A stretch of DNA of 9,810 nucleotides from Flavobacteriaceae bacterium (GTDB taxonomy: Bacteria; Bacteroidota; Bacteroidia; Flavobacteriales; Flavobacteriaceae). The notes beneath the pieces are model-generated. The model was not told the origin of the DNA and did no database searches. It saw only the letters and a list, made by a program, of their open reading frames with translations. The DNA lies in contig JABDPL010000062.1 in assembly GCA_013042825.1 (NCBI GenBank), positions 1 through 9,810 of the forward strand, in the 5' to 3' direction. The position numbers and the translations under genes were made by a program. Positions 1 through 6,569 of this stretch are shown here, piece after piece (position 1 is the stretch's first letter; each line of letters opens with the position of its first letter).

Positions 1-584
1 GTACCATAGGTCAAGCCGGCAATGGCTTGAATGCCACCAACTTTAAATATCTTCGAAACGCCACATAAATGAGCGGTATATAAAATTTCAGGAGCAAGTT
101 TACCCTCGCGATCAGGCGGTGAACAGAGCACTATTTCTTCACAACCGGCCAGCCTGGCCGGAATGGCCAACATCAAAACCGTGGAAAACAGCGGTGCCGT
201 TCCTCCGGGAATATAGAGACCTACTTTCTCGATCGGCCGTTTTTCCATCCAACAGTGTACGCCGGGAGTGGTTTCAACCTCAACCGGATCTGTTAATTGG
301 GCTTTGTGAAAACGCTCAATGTTGATCCTGGCGTGATTTATGGCTTGCTTAAGCGCGTCAGGGATTTTATTAATGGCGTCTTTAATTTCCGTTTCGGAAA
401 CCTCAATGCTGTCGAGCTTGACATCATCGAATTTTCTTGTGTATTCAAGTATGGCGGAATCCCCTCTTCTCTCAACGTCATTAAAGATCTCTAAAACCGT
501 CTCTTCTATATCGTCAACTGTTTTAGTGGGACGCCTTAAAAGTTCCGGCCAGGACATTTTATTCGGACTGATTATGGTTTTCAT
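1..584 (-). CDS. hisD: Histidinol dehydrogenase, N-terminal part (cut by window edge)
   Basis: HisD catalyses the last two steps of histidine synthesis, the NAD-dependent oxidation of L-histidinol to histidinaldehyde and then to L-histidine, in the cytoplasm. About 194 codons are visible; the rest of a protein of usually about 430 residues lies beyond the left edge. The reading frame is open from an ATG at 584-582 (MKTIISPNKMSWPELLRRPT). It shows the family block WMEKRPIEKVGLYIPGGTAP, then FSTVLMLAIPARLAGCEEIV, then FKVGGIQAIAGLTYG at the edge, all strongly HisD-like. The zinc ligands and catalytic histidines lie in the missing part, so activity cannot be judged. It starts 4 nt after the hisG stop, so the two genes are surely co-transcribed and share the attenuator ahead of hisG. 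Confidence 0.96.
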   Translation of the reverse strand, partial: MKTIISPNKMSWPELLRRPTKTVDDIEETVLEIFNDVERRGDSAILEYTRKFDDVKLDSIEVSETEIKDAINKIPDALKQAINHARINIERFHKAQLTDPVEVETTPGVHCWMEKRPIEKVGLYIPGGTAPLFSTVLMLAIPARLAGCEEIVLCSPPDREGKLAPEILYTAHLCGVSKIFKVGGIQAIAGLTYG

Positions 585-588
585 AGCT

Positions 589-1446
589 TCAAATGATCAT
601 ATTCTCAATTGGACAAACCAGTATACCCTCTGCCCCATTGGCTTTTAACTCGTCTATAATCTCCCAGAATTCATTCTTATTGATAACCGAATGCAAAGAA
701 CTCCAACCGTCTTTGGCCAGGGGTAAAATAGTCGGGCTGTTCATTCCCGGTAAGATCTCGCAGATCGCATCGAGCTTATCATCCGGTGCATTTAAGAGGA
801 CATATTTCGATTGCCGTCCCTTTAGAACAGATTTTATTCTGAATAGAAGGCGTTCAAAGACCTTTTCATTTTCCGCCGACATTCCCGGACTCTTTGCCAG
901 AACTGCTTCCGACTGAAACAAGACTTTGATCTCCTTGAGATTATTCTTGAAGAGCGTACTTCCGCTGGAGACGATATCGCAGATGGCATCGGCCAGTCCG
1001 ATATTGGGTGCGATCTCAACAGAACCGTTGATCAGGTGCAGGGAGGCTTCTACCCCTGCCTCGTCGAGGAAGGCATTGATCGTATTGGGATAAGAAGTCG
1101 CAATACGCTTGTTCTTAAGATCTGAAATGTCTTTTATATCTGAAGATTTCGGAACCGCTATCGACACCCTGCATTTTGAGAAACCGAGTTTCTCAGCCAC
1201 GGCGATATCCCGGGCTTTTTCAAACAATATATTTTCTCCAATTATCGCTATATCTACCACGCCATCCTTGAGGTATTGTGGGATATCGCTATTCCGCAGA
1301 TAAAAAACCTCCAGGGGGAAATTCCTGGCGGATGCCTTTAATTGGTCTTTTCCATTATTTATCGATATTCCGATAGCCTTCAAAAGTGCCATGGAATCAT
1401 CGTGTAGCCGGCCGGATTTCTGGATTGCTAGTTTTAATTTACTCAT
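589..1446 (-). CDS. hisG: ATP phosphoribosyltransferase, long form
   Basis: HisG joins ATP and PRPP to give phosphoribosyl-ATP, the committed and feedback-controlled first step of histidine synthesis. The 285-residue protein has the N-terminal KLAIQKSGRL strand, the RNSDIP and DGVVDIAIIGEN blocks (residues 51-72), and the PRPP-binding motif DAICDIVSSGSTL at 153-165. Its C-terminal region of about 75 residues contains DGWSSLHSVI (247-255) and ends GILVCPIENMII; this matches the ACT-like histidine-binding domain of the long, HisZ-independent form. I chose the ATG at 1446 (MSKLKLAIQKSGRL). The frame is open upstream to 1515, but those 23 extra codons run through the attenuator terminator and have no family counterpart. 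hisD follows after 4 nt. Control is expected at two levels: histidine binding to the C-terminal domain (known for the family) and transcription attenuation in the leader (inferred here). Confidence 0.97.
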   Translation of the reverse strand: MSKLKLAIQKSGRLHDDSMALLKAIGISINNGKDQLKASARNFPLEVFYLRNSDIPQYLKDGVVDIAIIGENILFEKARDIAVAEKLGFSKCRVSIAVPKSSDIKDISDLKNKRIATSYPNTINAFLDEAGVEASLHLINGSVEIAPNIGLADAICDIVSSGSTLFKNNLKEIKVLFQSEAVLAKSPGMSAENEKVFERLLFRIKSVLKGRQSKYVLLNAPDDKLDAICEILPGMNSPTILPLAKDGWSSLHSVINKNEFWEIIDELKANGAEGILVCPIENMII

Positions 1447-1491
1447 GATCTGTTCGTGTTTTCGGAGTAAACCCTGCGAAGTTAGTGCAAT

Positions 1492-1524
1492 AAAAAAACC
1501 CGCAAGATAACTCAAACGGGTTTT
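1492..1524 (-). terminator. Intrinsic terminator of the his attenuator
   Basis: On the minus strand the arms AAAACCCG (1524-1517) and CGGGTTTT (1502-1495) form a perfect 8-bp stem around a 14-nt loop. The 3' arm merges into a run of seven T residues (1498-1492). This is a standard rho-independent terminator, but it lies between the His leader peptide and hisG rather than after a gene. It should therefore abort transcription before hisG unless it is disrupted. About 46 nt separate the T run from the hisG ATG. Confidence 0.85.
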
Positions 1525-1568
1525 AAATATATTTTAACTCTATTCAATACATTCTCAACTCGCCTGAG
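1511..1568 (-). promoter_or_regulatory. Candidate antiterminator pairing of the his attenuator
   Basis: The transcript segment CUCAGGCGAGUU (1568-1557) covers codons 15-18 of the leader peptide and the first base of its stop codon. It can pair with AACCCGUUUGAG (1522-1511), which holds most of the terminator 5' arm plus part of its loop. The duplex has 8 consecutive pairs (two of them G-U), one A-C mismatch, then 3 more pairs. It excludes the terminator hairpin. A ribosome stalled early in the His run would leave the upstream segment free, so the antiterminator forms and hisG is transcribed. A ribosome at the stop codon would cover it, so the terminator forms. The same upstream segment can also fold on itself (CUCAG with UUGAG), a possible protecting hairpin. 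Pairing was read by eye; energies were not computed. Confidence 0.6.
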
Positions 1569-1611
1569 GGCCAGCATGAAAATGATGGTGATGGTTCTGA
1601 ATAGATCTCAT
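1555..1611 (-). CDS. Histidine-rich leader peptide of the his operon
   Basis: A short open frame encodes MRSIQNHHHHFHAGPQAS, starting ATG at 1611-1609 and ending TGA at 1557-1555. Five of 18 residues are histidine, four consecutive (codons CAT CAC CAT CAT) plus one more after a phenylalanine. It stands 30 nt upstream of an intrinsic terminator and 108 nt upstream of the hisG start, on the same strand. It is not a plausible functional protein. By analogy with enterobacterial HisL (established), its translation would sense charged tRNA-His: ribosomes would stall on the His run when histidine is scarce. No Shine-Dalgarno sequence is visible, which is normal for this phylum. A poor match to a Bacteroidota -7 box (AAACTTTG, around 1628-1635) lies just upstream and would give a very short 5' UTR; no good -33 element is seen. 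Confidence 0.85.
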   Translation of the reverse strand: MRSIQNHHHHFHAGPQAS

Positions 1612-1637
1612 AATCGTTGTTGAAAACAAAGTTTCAG

Positions 1638-1660
1638 AAAAAAATATTAGAATTCCTAAT
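1638..1660 (-). terminator. Weak AT-rich hairpin plus T run after the prohibitin gene
   Basis: On the minus strand ATTAG (1660-1656) and CTAAT (1650-1646) flank a 5-nt loop and are followed by A and seven T residues (1644-1638). An overlapping alternative stem, AGAATT-AGG-AATTCT (1663-1649), is also perfect. It starts 12 nt after the prohibitin stop codon, where a terminator is expected. The stem is short and AT-rich, so it may be leaky; transcription from upstream could then also reach the his leader. Confidence 0.4.
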
Positions 1661-1672
1661 TCTCTCTGAACT

Positions 1673-2488
1673 TTATTGGTTACCAAGGATTATAGGTAAT
1701 CCATCCTTACCAGATCCGATGATCACGACTTTGGCGTTAGCTGATTCCGAAAGTTTAGTTGTGGCTTCAATTCCCTTATCCTGAAGAATCTTGTCGGTTA
1801 GCGATGCACTTAAAATACGGTTTGCGTCTGCTTTTCCCTGTGCTTCAATTATAACTTTTTCGGCCTCTTTGGCTGCCGTAACCAGTCTAAATTCATACTC
1901 GAGAGATTCTTGCTCCTGCTTTAATTTACGCTCTATAGCCTCTTTAATAGTAGGAGGAAGCGTCACATCCCGAACCAGAACTTCATTTAGCTGTACATAT
2001 TGCTTTGTGAGAATATTCTTTGTTTCTTCATAAATCTCAACTTGTATAGCATCTCGTTTGGTTGAATATAACTCGTCAGGAAGGTATCGACCTACAACAC
2101 TACGAGCTGCACTGCGAATAGCTGGTTGAATAACACGTTGCAGGTAACCCTCTCCCAAAGTTTGGTGCAGATTCCCCAAATCGTTATAAACCGGCTGGTA
2201 CCATGCAGATGCGTCGATTTGTATTTCTAACCCATTTTTAGACAACACCTTCATTTTTTCGAATAATTCTTGTTGCCGAACTTCGTAGATATAAACCTTG
2301 TTCCAGGGAGCCACGATATGAAAGCCCTCACCTAATGGTGGCTGATCGGTGACAACACCTCCGCCAAAGGTTTTATAAAGCACGCCTGCCTGTCCGGAAC
2401 CGACGGTAACAGCAGACTTTCCGATGAGGATCACGATAACGATAAGTCCGATTATGATCGGTAATCCGATCTTTGGTAATTTTTCCAT
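1673..2488 (-). CDS. Prohibitin-family (SPFH/band 7) membrane protein
   Basis: The 271-residue protein has a short N-terminus, one membrane segment (about residues 9-23, rich in Ile, Leu and Val), and a band 7/SPFH domain. That domain starts at AVTVGSGQAGVLYKTFGGGV and contains GLEIQIDASAWYQP and the VVGRYLPDELYSTKRD block. Next come VRDVTLPPTIKEAIERKLKQ, a charged helical stretch (about 185-250) typical of the prohibitin coiled coil with EAEKVIIEAQGKADANR, and a C-terminal tail ending DGLPIILGNQ. Its length and order match bacterial prohibitin homologues, which assemble into ring-like membrane scaffolds, often linked to membrane proteases such as FtsH (family knowledge; no protease gene is in view). 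It lies 21 nt after the VWA gene and is probably co-transcribed with it. The exact role is unknown; distinction from other SPFH families such as HflK/HflC rests on length and sequence style. Confidence 0.9.
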   Translation of the reverse strand: MEKLPKIGLPIIIGLIVIVILIGKSAVTVGSGQAGVLYKTFGGGVVTDQPPLGEGFHIVAPWNKVYIYEVRQQELFEKMKVLSKNGLEIQIDASAWYQPVYNDLGNLHQTLGEGYLQRVIQPAIRSAARSVVGRYLPDELYSTKRDAIQVEIYEETKNILTKQYVQLNEVLVRDVTLPPTIKEAIERKLKQEQESLEYEFRLVTAAKEAEKVIIEAQGKADANRILSASLTDKILQDKGIEATTKLSESANAKVVIIGSGKDGLPIILGNQ

Positions 2489-2509
2489 AATTATTTATGA
2501 ATTTTTAAA

Positions 2510-4540
2510 TTAAATAAGTCCGTTATATTTTCTTGTAAACCATTCAGCTCCAAGACTTAAAGCCAGCAGGAATAACAAGATTTTAAAGTCGATCAAAGGT
2601 ACGACATTTTTGGTACTTTTCTGTATTGTAGCGAACCTTGAATCCTCGAGCAGAACCCGTTTCAATTCATTGAAATCGTTGCGATAGAAGCTGCGGCCGC
2701 CCGTATTAGCCGCTACCGTATTGAGTTTATCTGCATTCGCGTTCAAAAACTGTTGTTCAACATTATAATCCAGGATATTGAGCGAACCCGATCGCGAGGC
2801 TTCACCATTGGTAGACCGAACCGTAAAATCATAGGCCCCCGAAGGCATTCCACCGAGGTCTACCTGATAATTATTCTGTTGAATTACGAACGGAATGACC
2901 TGGATCTCATCAGTGGACTTATTCTTCAAAACAATTTCGAGACTGGCCTTGTTATCGAACTCATAGTTCTTATTGAAGAATTGTGCGGTTATGGTAATAT
3001 TCGAGTTCCCATTATAAAAGGATTCATAATCCACGGTTAATCGACTCCTGCGATTATCAGATGCCAGATATTGAACCAATTTCCCGATAAAATTATCGAA
3101 CTGAACAAAAGCTCCTGTATTCAAATAACTCTGTGCACGCCATTTCCAAATGTTCTCGCCCGCCAAAAGCGCCTGCCTTCGCCCACCGGTCTCCATGGTG
3201 AACAACAGTGGCTCGTCGATAAGGTTACCGTTTATCGATTTAAATAAGAGTGTTTCATAGGGTTCATTAATGATTAACCCACCGAATTCAGATCGCAATG
3301 GCGGAAAGGAACTGAAGTCCAGATCTTCAACTATAAATAAATTGAAATTGTTATTGAGCTCTGCCAGAAAATCCTCGGTTTGCATGCTTATCTCCTGCTC
3401 ATAACTTTTCTGAGCCATATTCAAAAAGGTCCATTGGGTTTGTGTTCCAGTAATTGTAAAGAAGTTCCTTCCGGCGTTCTTTAAACCGTCCAGCACGGGT
3501 TTAAAGCTGCTATTTGGCTGGTATAGGATCGCTAATTGATAATCTTCGATAACACGGATAAACTCCAGTGGTTTTAATACTTCAACGCTGCGTTGTTCAT
3601 TGCTGGAGATCGCCTTCTTGAGAACTCCGATATCAGGGTGGGATATACTGGAGATGATGGCCACATTGGTCTTTTGGTCGATCACTTCCACCGCAAAGGG
3701 TTTGGAGTTGTTTACTTTGTTTTGCTCATCATTCAGCGGAACTATTCTGGCGTTGTAAGACAGAACGCCAACGCGATTTGCCAAAAGGGTTAAATTAACA
3801 CTTTGGGATGCATTGGTCTTTGAAAATGACAGATCCTTTGAAAACAGAACGTTGTTACCCGAAGAGATAAGCAGTCTTGAATTAACGGTTGAATTTCCAG
3901 TGTATGAAACAAATACTTCAACCGGGAATCGATTCTTTAAAAATGCATACTTATTCACATTTAATCGATCGATTCTCAAATCGGAATAGGTAATTGTATC
4001 GCCCATAATCACGGGGAAAACAGGATGTTCGTATTGGCCTGCCCCATATTCGTAGTCGTTACCAAACGTCTGATTTCCATCGGTGATAAGCAGCATTGGA
4101 GCAGTGCCACGCTTATAAATCTGATTCAGTCCACGAAAGACCGTATTGATGTTACTCTGGCCTGCATCATATCGCATGGAATCAAGACTGCTCAGTCCCT
4201 GCCCGAATTTGTAAAACTCAAGGTCAAACTCCTCGTTCAACTCCTTATCATTTTGCAGATTATCAATAAGGCTATTGACTATACTATCTTGTTTCAGATG
4301 AATAATCGATTCGGAGTTATCGACTGCCACGACCAGACTAGGCTTTTCATTGAAATAGGTTGTTCTGTCGAATTTCGGATTTATAAGAAGCAAGCCAACT
4401 ATAAAATAGCTCAAGGCACGCAGGACGGAGAGAAGAACATCAACTCTGGATCTATCCGATTTCAGAATATATTGATAAGCTGCCAATCCTAAAGAAACGC
4501 CTGCCGCAACAATGATAAATATGATCGTTAATGACTCCAA
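2510..4540 (-). CDS. Large membrane-anchored VWA-domain protein of unknown role
   Basis: The 676-residue protein begins with two membrane segments (about 4-25 and 37-54). A von Willebrand A domain follows: SLVVAVDNSES carries a complete D-x-S-x-S metal site (D74, S76, S78), and MLLITDGNQ at 149-157 carries the later Asp. Next are a beta-rich region (about 185-285) and an alpha/beta region (about 290-465) that opens NVAIISS and ends LLAGENIWKWR, resembling the glutamine-amidotransferase-like fold seen in other bacterial VWA membrane proteins. A further beta-sandwich-like stretch (about 500-595) precedes a final membrane segment near 651-665 and a short basic tail. Most of the chain is thus probably periplasmic. 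The first codon is TTG at 4540; the frame is open only back to a TGA at 4579-4577 with no ATG, and the next in-frame Met would remove both membrane segments. It is followed by the prohibitin gene. The family is recognised, the function is not. Confidence 0.85.
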   Translation of the reverse strand: MESLTIIFIIVAAGVSLGLAAYQYILKSDRSRVDVLLSVLRALSYFIVGLLLINPKFDRTTYFNEKPSLVVAVDNSESIIHLKQDSIVNSLIDNLQNDKELNEEFDLEFYKFGQGLSSLDSMRYDAGQSNINTVFRGLNQIYKRGTAPMLLITDGNQTFGNDYEYGAGQYEHPVFPVIMGDTITYSDLRIDRLNVNKYAFLKNRFPVEVFVSYTGNSTVNSRLLISSGNNVLFSKDLSFSKTNASQSVNLTLLANRVGVLSYNARIVPLNDEQNKVNNSKPFAVEVIDQKTNVAIISSISHPDIGVLKKAISSNEQRSVEVLKPLEFIRVIEDYQLAILYQPNSSFKPVLDGLKNAGRNFFTITGTQTQWTFLNMAQKSYEQEISMQTEDFLAELNNNFNLFIVEDLDFSSFPPLRSEFGGLIINEPYETLLFKSINGNLIDEPLLFTMETGGRRQALLAGENIWKWRAQSYLNTGAFVQFDNFIGKLVQYLASDNRRSRLTVDYESFYNGNSNITITAQFFNKNYEFDNKASLEIVLKNKSTDEIQVIPFVIQQNNYQVDLGGMPSGAYDFTVRSTNGEASRSGSLNILDYNVEQQFLNANADKLNTVAANTGGRSFYRNDFNELKRVLLEDSRFATIQKSTKNVVPLIDFKILLFLLALSLGAEWFTRKYNGLI

Positions 4541-4561
4541 ATAATTCTGATCTAATTTCCA

Positions 4562-4593
4562 AACGAATCCTGAACATCAGCCATAGATTCGTT
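4562..4593 (-). repeat. Inverted repeat between fabG and the VWA gene
   Basis: Perfect 8-bp arms AACGAATC (4562-4569) and GATTCGTT (4586-4593) enclose 16 nt that hold a smaller dyad, CTGA-ACA-TCAG (4570-4580). In RNA this would be a 12-bp hairpin with a 5-nt bulge ending 21 nt before the TTG start of the VWA gene. No T run follows, so it is not a usual terminator. A second, weaker stem (CCCT/AGGG, 4618-4636) lies directly after the fabG stop. The rest of this 98-nt gap shows no convincing promoter. Confidence 0.5.
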
Positions 4594-4638
4594 CATTAAA
4601 ACGTGATGATAAACATACCCTGTTCTGGTGCAAGGGAA

Positions 4639-5409
4639 TCAGGTAAGCATTCCACCATCCACCTGCAGTACTTGTCCTGTAACATATCCAGACAAGTCTG
4701 ACCCCAGGTACATAGCCGCTTCAGCAACATCATCGGTATTACCAACGCGTTTTAGCGGAATTTGATCTGCCCATTGTTTTACAACTTCCGGGTCGAGTTT
4801 AGCCGTCATTTCTGTTTCGATATAACCTGGTGCAATAGCATTACATCTAACCCCGCGCGCACCGTACTCTAAGGCTACAGATTTCGTGAAACCTATAACT
4901 CCGGCTTTAGAAGCTGCATAATTTGCCTGACCGGCATTACCTCTAAGGCCTACCACCGAGCTAATATTGATAATAGAACCACTGCGCTGCCTCAGCATAT
5001 GAGGAAGAACCGCTTTGGTGGTATTAAAACAGGATTTCAGGTTAATTCCAATAACTCTATCCCAACTGTCTTCACTCATTCGTAATAAAAGCCCGTCATC
5101 GGTTATGCCCGCATTATTGATCAGCACATCAATCCGCCCAAAATGCTTGATGACATCAGCCACCATTTCATGTGTTGCATCATGGTCGGACGCATCGACT
5201 CTATATCCTTTACATTTTACACCGCGAACCGTGAGTTCCTCTTCAAGCTCATGAGTTATATCCCTACTTGAGATATATGTAAAAGCGATGTCGGCTCCGG
5301 CTCTCTCATAACGATAGGCAATTTCTTTTCCTATTCCTTTGGAAGCTCCTGTAATTAAAGCCGTTTTGCCCTTTAAGAGATCTGCTGCTTGATTGAAATC
5401 CATAGACAT
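4639..5409 (-). CDS. fabG: 3-oxoacyl-[acyl-carrier-protein] reductase
   Basis: FabG reduces 3-oxoacyl-ACP to (R)-3-hydroxyacyl-ACP with NADPH in each round of fatty-acid elongation, in the cytoplasm. The 256-residue short-chain dehydrogenase has TGASKGIG at 20-27 (cofactor loop), NNAG at 98-101, Asn123, and the catalytic set Ser151, Tyr164 (in QANYAASK) and Lys168 with the same spacing as E. coli FabG. The C-terminal blocks RCNAIAPGYIETEMT and YVTGQVLQVDGGM are also typical. The product, 3-hydroxyacyl-ACP, is the acyl donor for the LpxA and LpxD enzymes encoded in the same window and the substrate of FabZ. The start could be Met1 (5409) or Met3 (5403); both give a few residues more than usual before the first strand. 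A terminator upstream (5591-5617) means it needs its own promoter in 5410-5590; only imperfect -7-like boxes (TATCTTTA at 5445-5452) are visible. Confidence 0.95.
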   Translation of the reverse strand: MSMDFNQAADLLKGKTALITGASKGIGKEIAYRYERAGADIAFTYISSRDITHELEEELTVRGVKCKGYRVDASDHDATHEMVADVIKHFGRIDVLINNAGITDDGLLLRMSEDSWDRVIGINLKSCFNTTKAVLPHMLRQRSGSIINISSVVGLRGNAGQANYAASKAGVIGFTKSVALEYGARGVRCNAIAPGYIETEMTAKLDPEVVKQWADQIPLKRVGNTDDVAEAAMYLGSDLSGYVTGQVLQVDGGMLT

Positions 5410-5503
5410 AATTCTGGAAAAATTTTGGTTTGTTTATGTTTGATTAAAGATACTAAAATACTTCATTCCGAATTTTAACAGGAGAACCATTTGAAATTGC
5501 GAA

Positions 5504-5541
5504 TAAGCGTTTTCTTCGAATCAGATTCCGGGAAACGCTTA
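5504..5541 (-). repeat. Nested inverted repeat in the fabG upstream region
   Basis: Perfect 9-bp arms TAAGCGTTT (5504-5512) and AAACGCTTA (5533-5541) enclose 20 nt containing a second dyad, GAATC-A-GATTC (5518-5528). It lies about 95-130 nt before the fabG start and about 50 nt after the sucD terminator. There is no T run on either side, so a terminator role is unlikely. It could be an operator or a 5' UTR structure for fabG; nothing in the sequence decides which. The remainder of 5410-5590 shows no other gene or element that I can support. Confidence 0.5.
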
Positions 5542-5590
5542 ACCTTTCGACCGTTCATTCCTTGAATTCTTATTGCAACTTGCCGGAAAT

Positions 5591-5617
5591 AAAAAAACCT
5601 CGCAAGAATTTGTGAGG
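5591..5617 (-). terminator. Intrinsic terminator after sucD
   Basis: On the minus strand CCTCACAA (5617-5610) pairs with TTGCGAGG (5605-5598) around a 4-nt loop: 7 pairs with one A-C mismatch, followed directly by seven T residues (5597-5591). It lies 11 nt after the sucD stop codon. This is a good rho-independent terminator that separates sucD from fabG. Confidence 0.85.
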
Positions 5618-5628
5618 CTTTTAACAGC

Positions 5629-6501
5629 TTAGGCCAGTACTTCAGATACTTTTTTTCCTATTTCGGCAGGGGAATCCACAACATGGATACCACATTCTTT
5701 CATGATGCGTTTTTTGGCCTGAGCAGTGTCATCACTTCCGCCAACGATCGCTCCGGCATGACCCATGGTTCGACCCGCTGGCGCAGTTTCGCCGGCAATA
5801 AACCCTACGATGGGTTTTTTGCTTCCGCTATTCTGATACCAAAAGGCAGCATCGGCTTCCAATTGTCCGCCAATCTCACCGATCATTACCACACATTCGG
5901 TTTCAGGATCGTTTATCAATAGCTCAACGGCCTCTTTTGTAGTGGTACCGATTATGGGGTCACCGCCAATTCCAATGGCCGTGGTTATACCGTGCCCCTG
6001 TCGCACCACCTGATCGGCAGCTTCATAGGTAAGGGTTCCCGATTTTGAAACGATTCCAACACGGCCCTTCTTAAATACAAAACCTGGCATGATCCCGACC
6101 TTAGCTTCTTCCGGTGTGATAACACCCGGGCAGTTAGGTCCGACAAGCCTGCAGTTGTGATCCTTAATATACTCATATACTTTGATCATATCTGCCACAG
6201 GGATGCCTTCAGTAATGGTAATGATGACCTTGATACCGGCTTCTGCAGCTTCCATAATGGCATCGGCAGCGAAGGCCGGCGGAACAAAAATAATAGAGGT
6301 ATCTGCTCCCAATTCATCAACAGCCTCCTTCACGGTGTTGAAAACCGGTTTATCAAGATGGGTTTGTCCGCCCTTTCCAGGGGTGACGCCACCCACCACA
6401 TTGGTGCCATATTCGATCATCTGACCGGCGTGGAAAGTTCCTTCACTTCCGGTGAAACCCTGCACGATTATCTTCGAGTCCTTATTGACTAATACGCTCA
6501 T
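5629..6501 (-). CDS. sucD: Succinate-CoA ligase (ADP/GDP-forming), alpha subunit
   Basis: SucD is the CoA-binding and phosphohistidine subunit of succinyl-CoA synthetase, which interconverts succinyl-CoA and succinate with substrate-level phosphorylation in the TCA cycle; it pairs with SucC, whose gene is not in this window. The 290-residue length is normal. Visible motifs are the CoA-binding loop GFTGSEGTFH (15-24), GGVTPGKGG (37-45), GPNCPGVITP (121-130), GIVSKSGTLTYE (149-160) and the active-site block GRTMGHAGAIVGG with the phosphorylated histidine at residue 248. The ATG at 6501 gives MSVLVNKDSKIIVQGFTG, as in relatives. The gene follows the lpxD-like gene after 64 nt, which include a candidate promoter, and ends at a strong terminator. 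Separation of sucD from sucC is common in this group (recalled, not shown here). Confidence 0.97.
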   Translation of the reverse strand: MSVLVNKDSKIIVQGFTGSEGTFHAGQMIEYGTNVVGGVTPGKGGQTHLDKPVFNTVKEAVDELGADTSIIFVPPAFAADAIMEAAEAGIKVIITITEGIPVADMIKVYEYIKDHNCRLVGPNCPGVITPEEAKVGIMPGFVFKKGRVGIVSKSGTLTYEAADQVVRQGHGITTAIGIGGDPIIGTTTKEAVELLINDPETECVVMIGEIGGQLEADAAFWYQNSGSKKPIVGFIAGETAPAGRTMGHAGAIVGGSDDTAQAKKRIMKECGIHVVDSPAEIGKKVSEVLA

Positions 6502-6526
6502 TTAAATGTGTGTTTTATGAATGGCA

Positions 6527-6558
6527 CAAAATTAATTTATTGAAATGGATTCCTGAAA
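6527..6558 (-). promoter_or_regulatory. Candidate Bacteroidota-type promoter for sucD
   Basis: TAATTTTG (6534-6527 on the minus strand) is an exact match to the phylum's -7 consensus TAnnTTTG. Twenty nt upstream is TTTC (6558-6555), one base from the -33 TTTG. Transcription would begin near 6520, giving a 5' UTR of about 20 nt before the sucD ATG. Both boxes are short and the -33 is imperfect, so chance is possible. Confidence 0.45.
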
Positions 6559-6569
6559 CGCAGGGAGAA

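Noticed and set aside
1447..1515. A 23-codon N-terminal extension of hisG beginning at 1515.
   Set aside because: It runs through the attenuator terminator and T run, has no counterpart in the HisG family, and the internal ATG at 1446 gives the standard N-terminus.
4025..4492. A 155-codon plus-strand frame opposite the VWA gene.
   Set aside because: It is the antisense shadow of the well-supported VWA coding region and shows no family motifs. The other plus-strand frames in the window are the same kind of shadow.
4552..4584. A 10-codon frame (MADVQDSFGN) just before the VWA gene.
   Set aside because: Too short, no special residue bias, out of frame with the VWA gene, and it lies on the hairpin arms.
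4618..4636. A short stem (CCCT/AGGG) right after the fabG stop as a possible terminator.
   Set aside because: Only about 4-5 pairs and no T run follow; more likely fabG transcription continues into the VWA gene.
5445..5452. TATCTTTA as the fabG -7 promoter box.
   Set aside because: One mismatch to TAnnTTTG and no -33 element at a suitable distance, so it is mentioned with fabG but not called as a promoter.
5475..5558. A 27-codon frame on the minus strand (MNGRKVKRFPESDSKKTLIR...) in the sucD-fabG gap.
   Set aside because: It has no recognised relatives, its AGGA directly abuts the ATG, no promoter is seen between it and the sucD terminator, and it runs across the whole nested dyad, which explains its sequence better.
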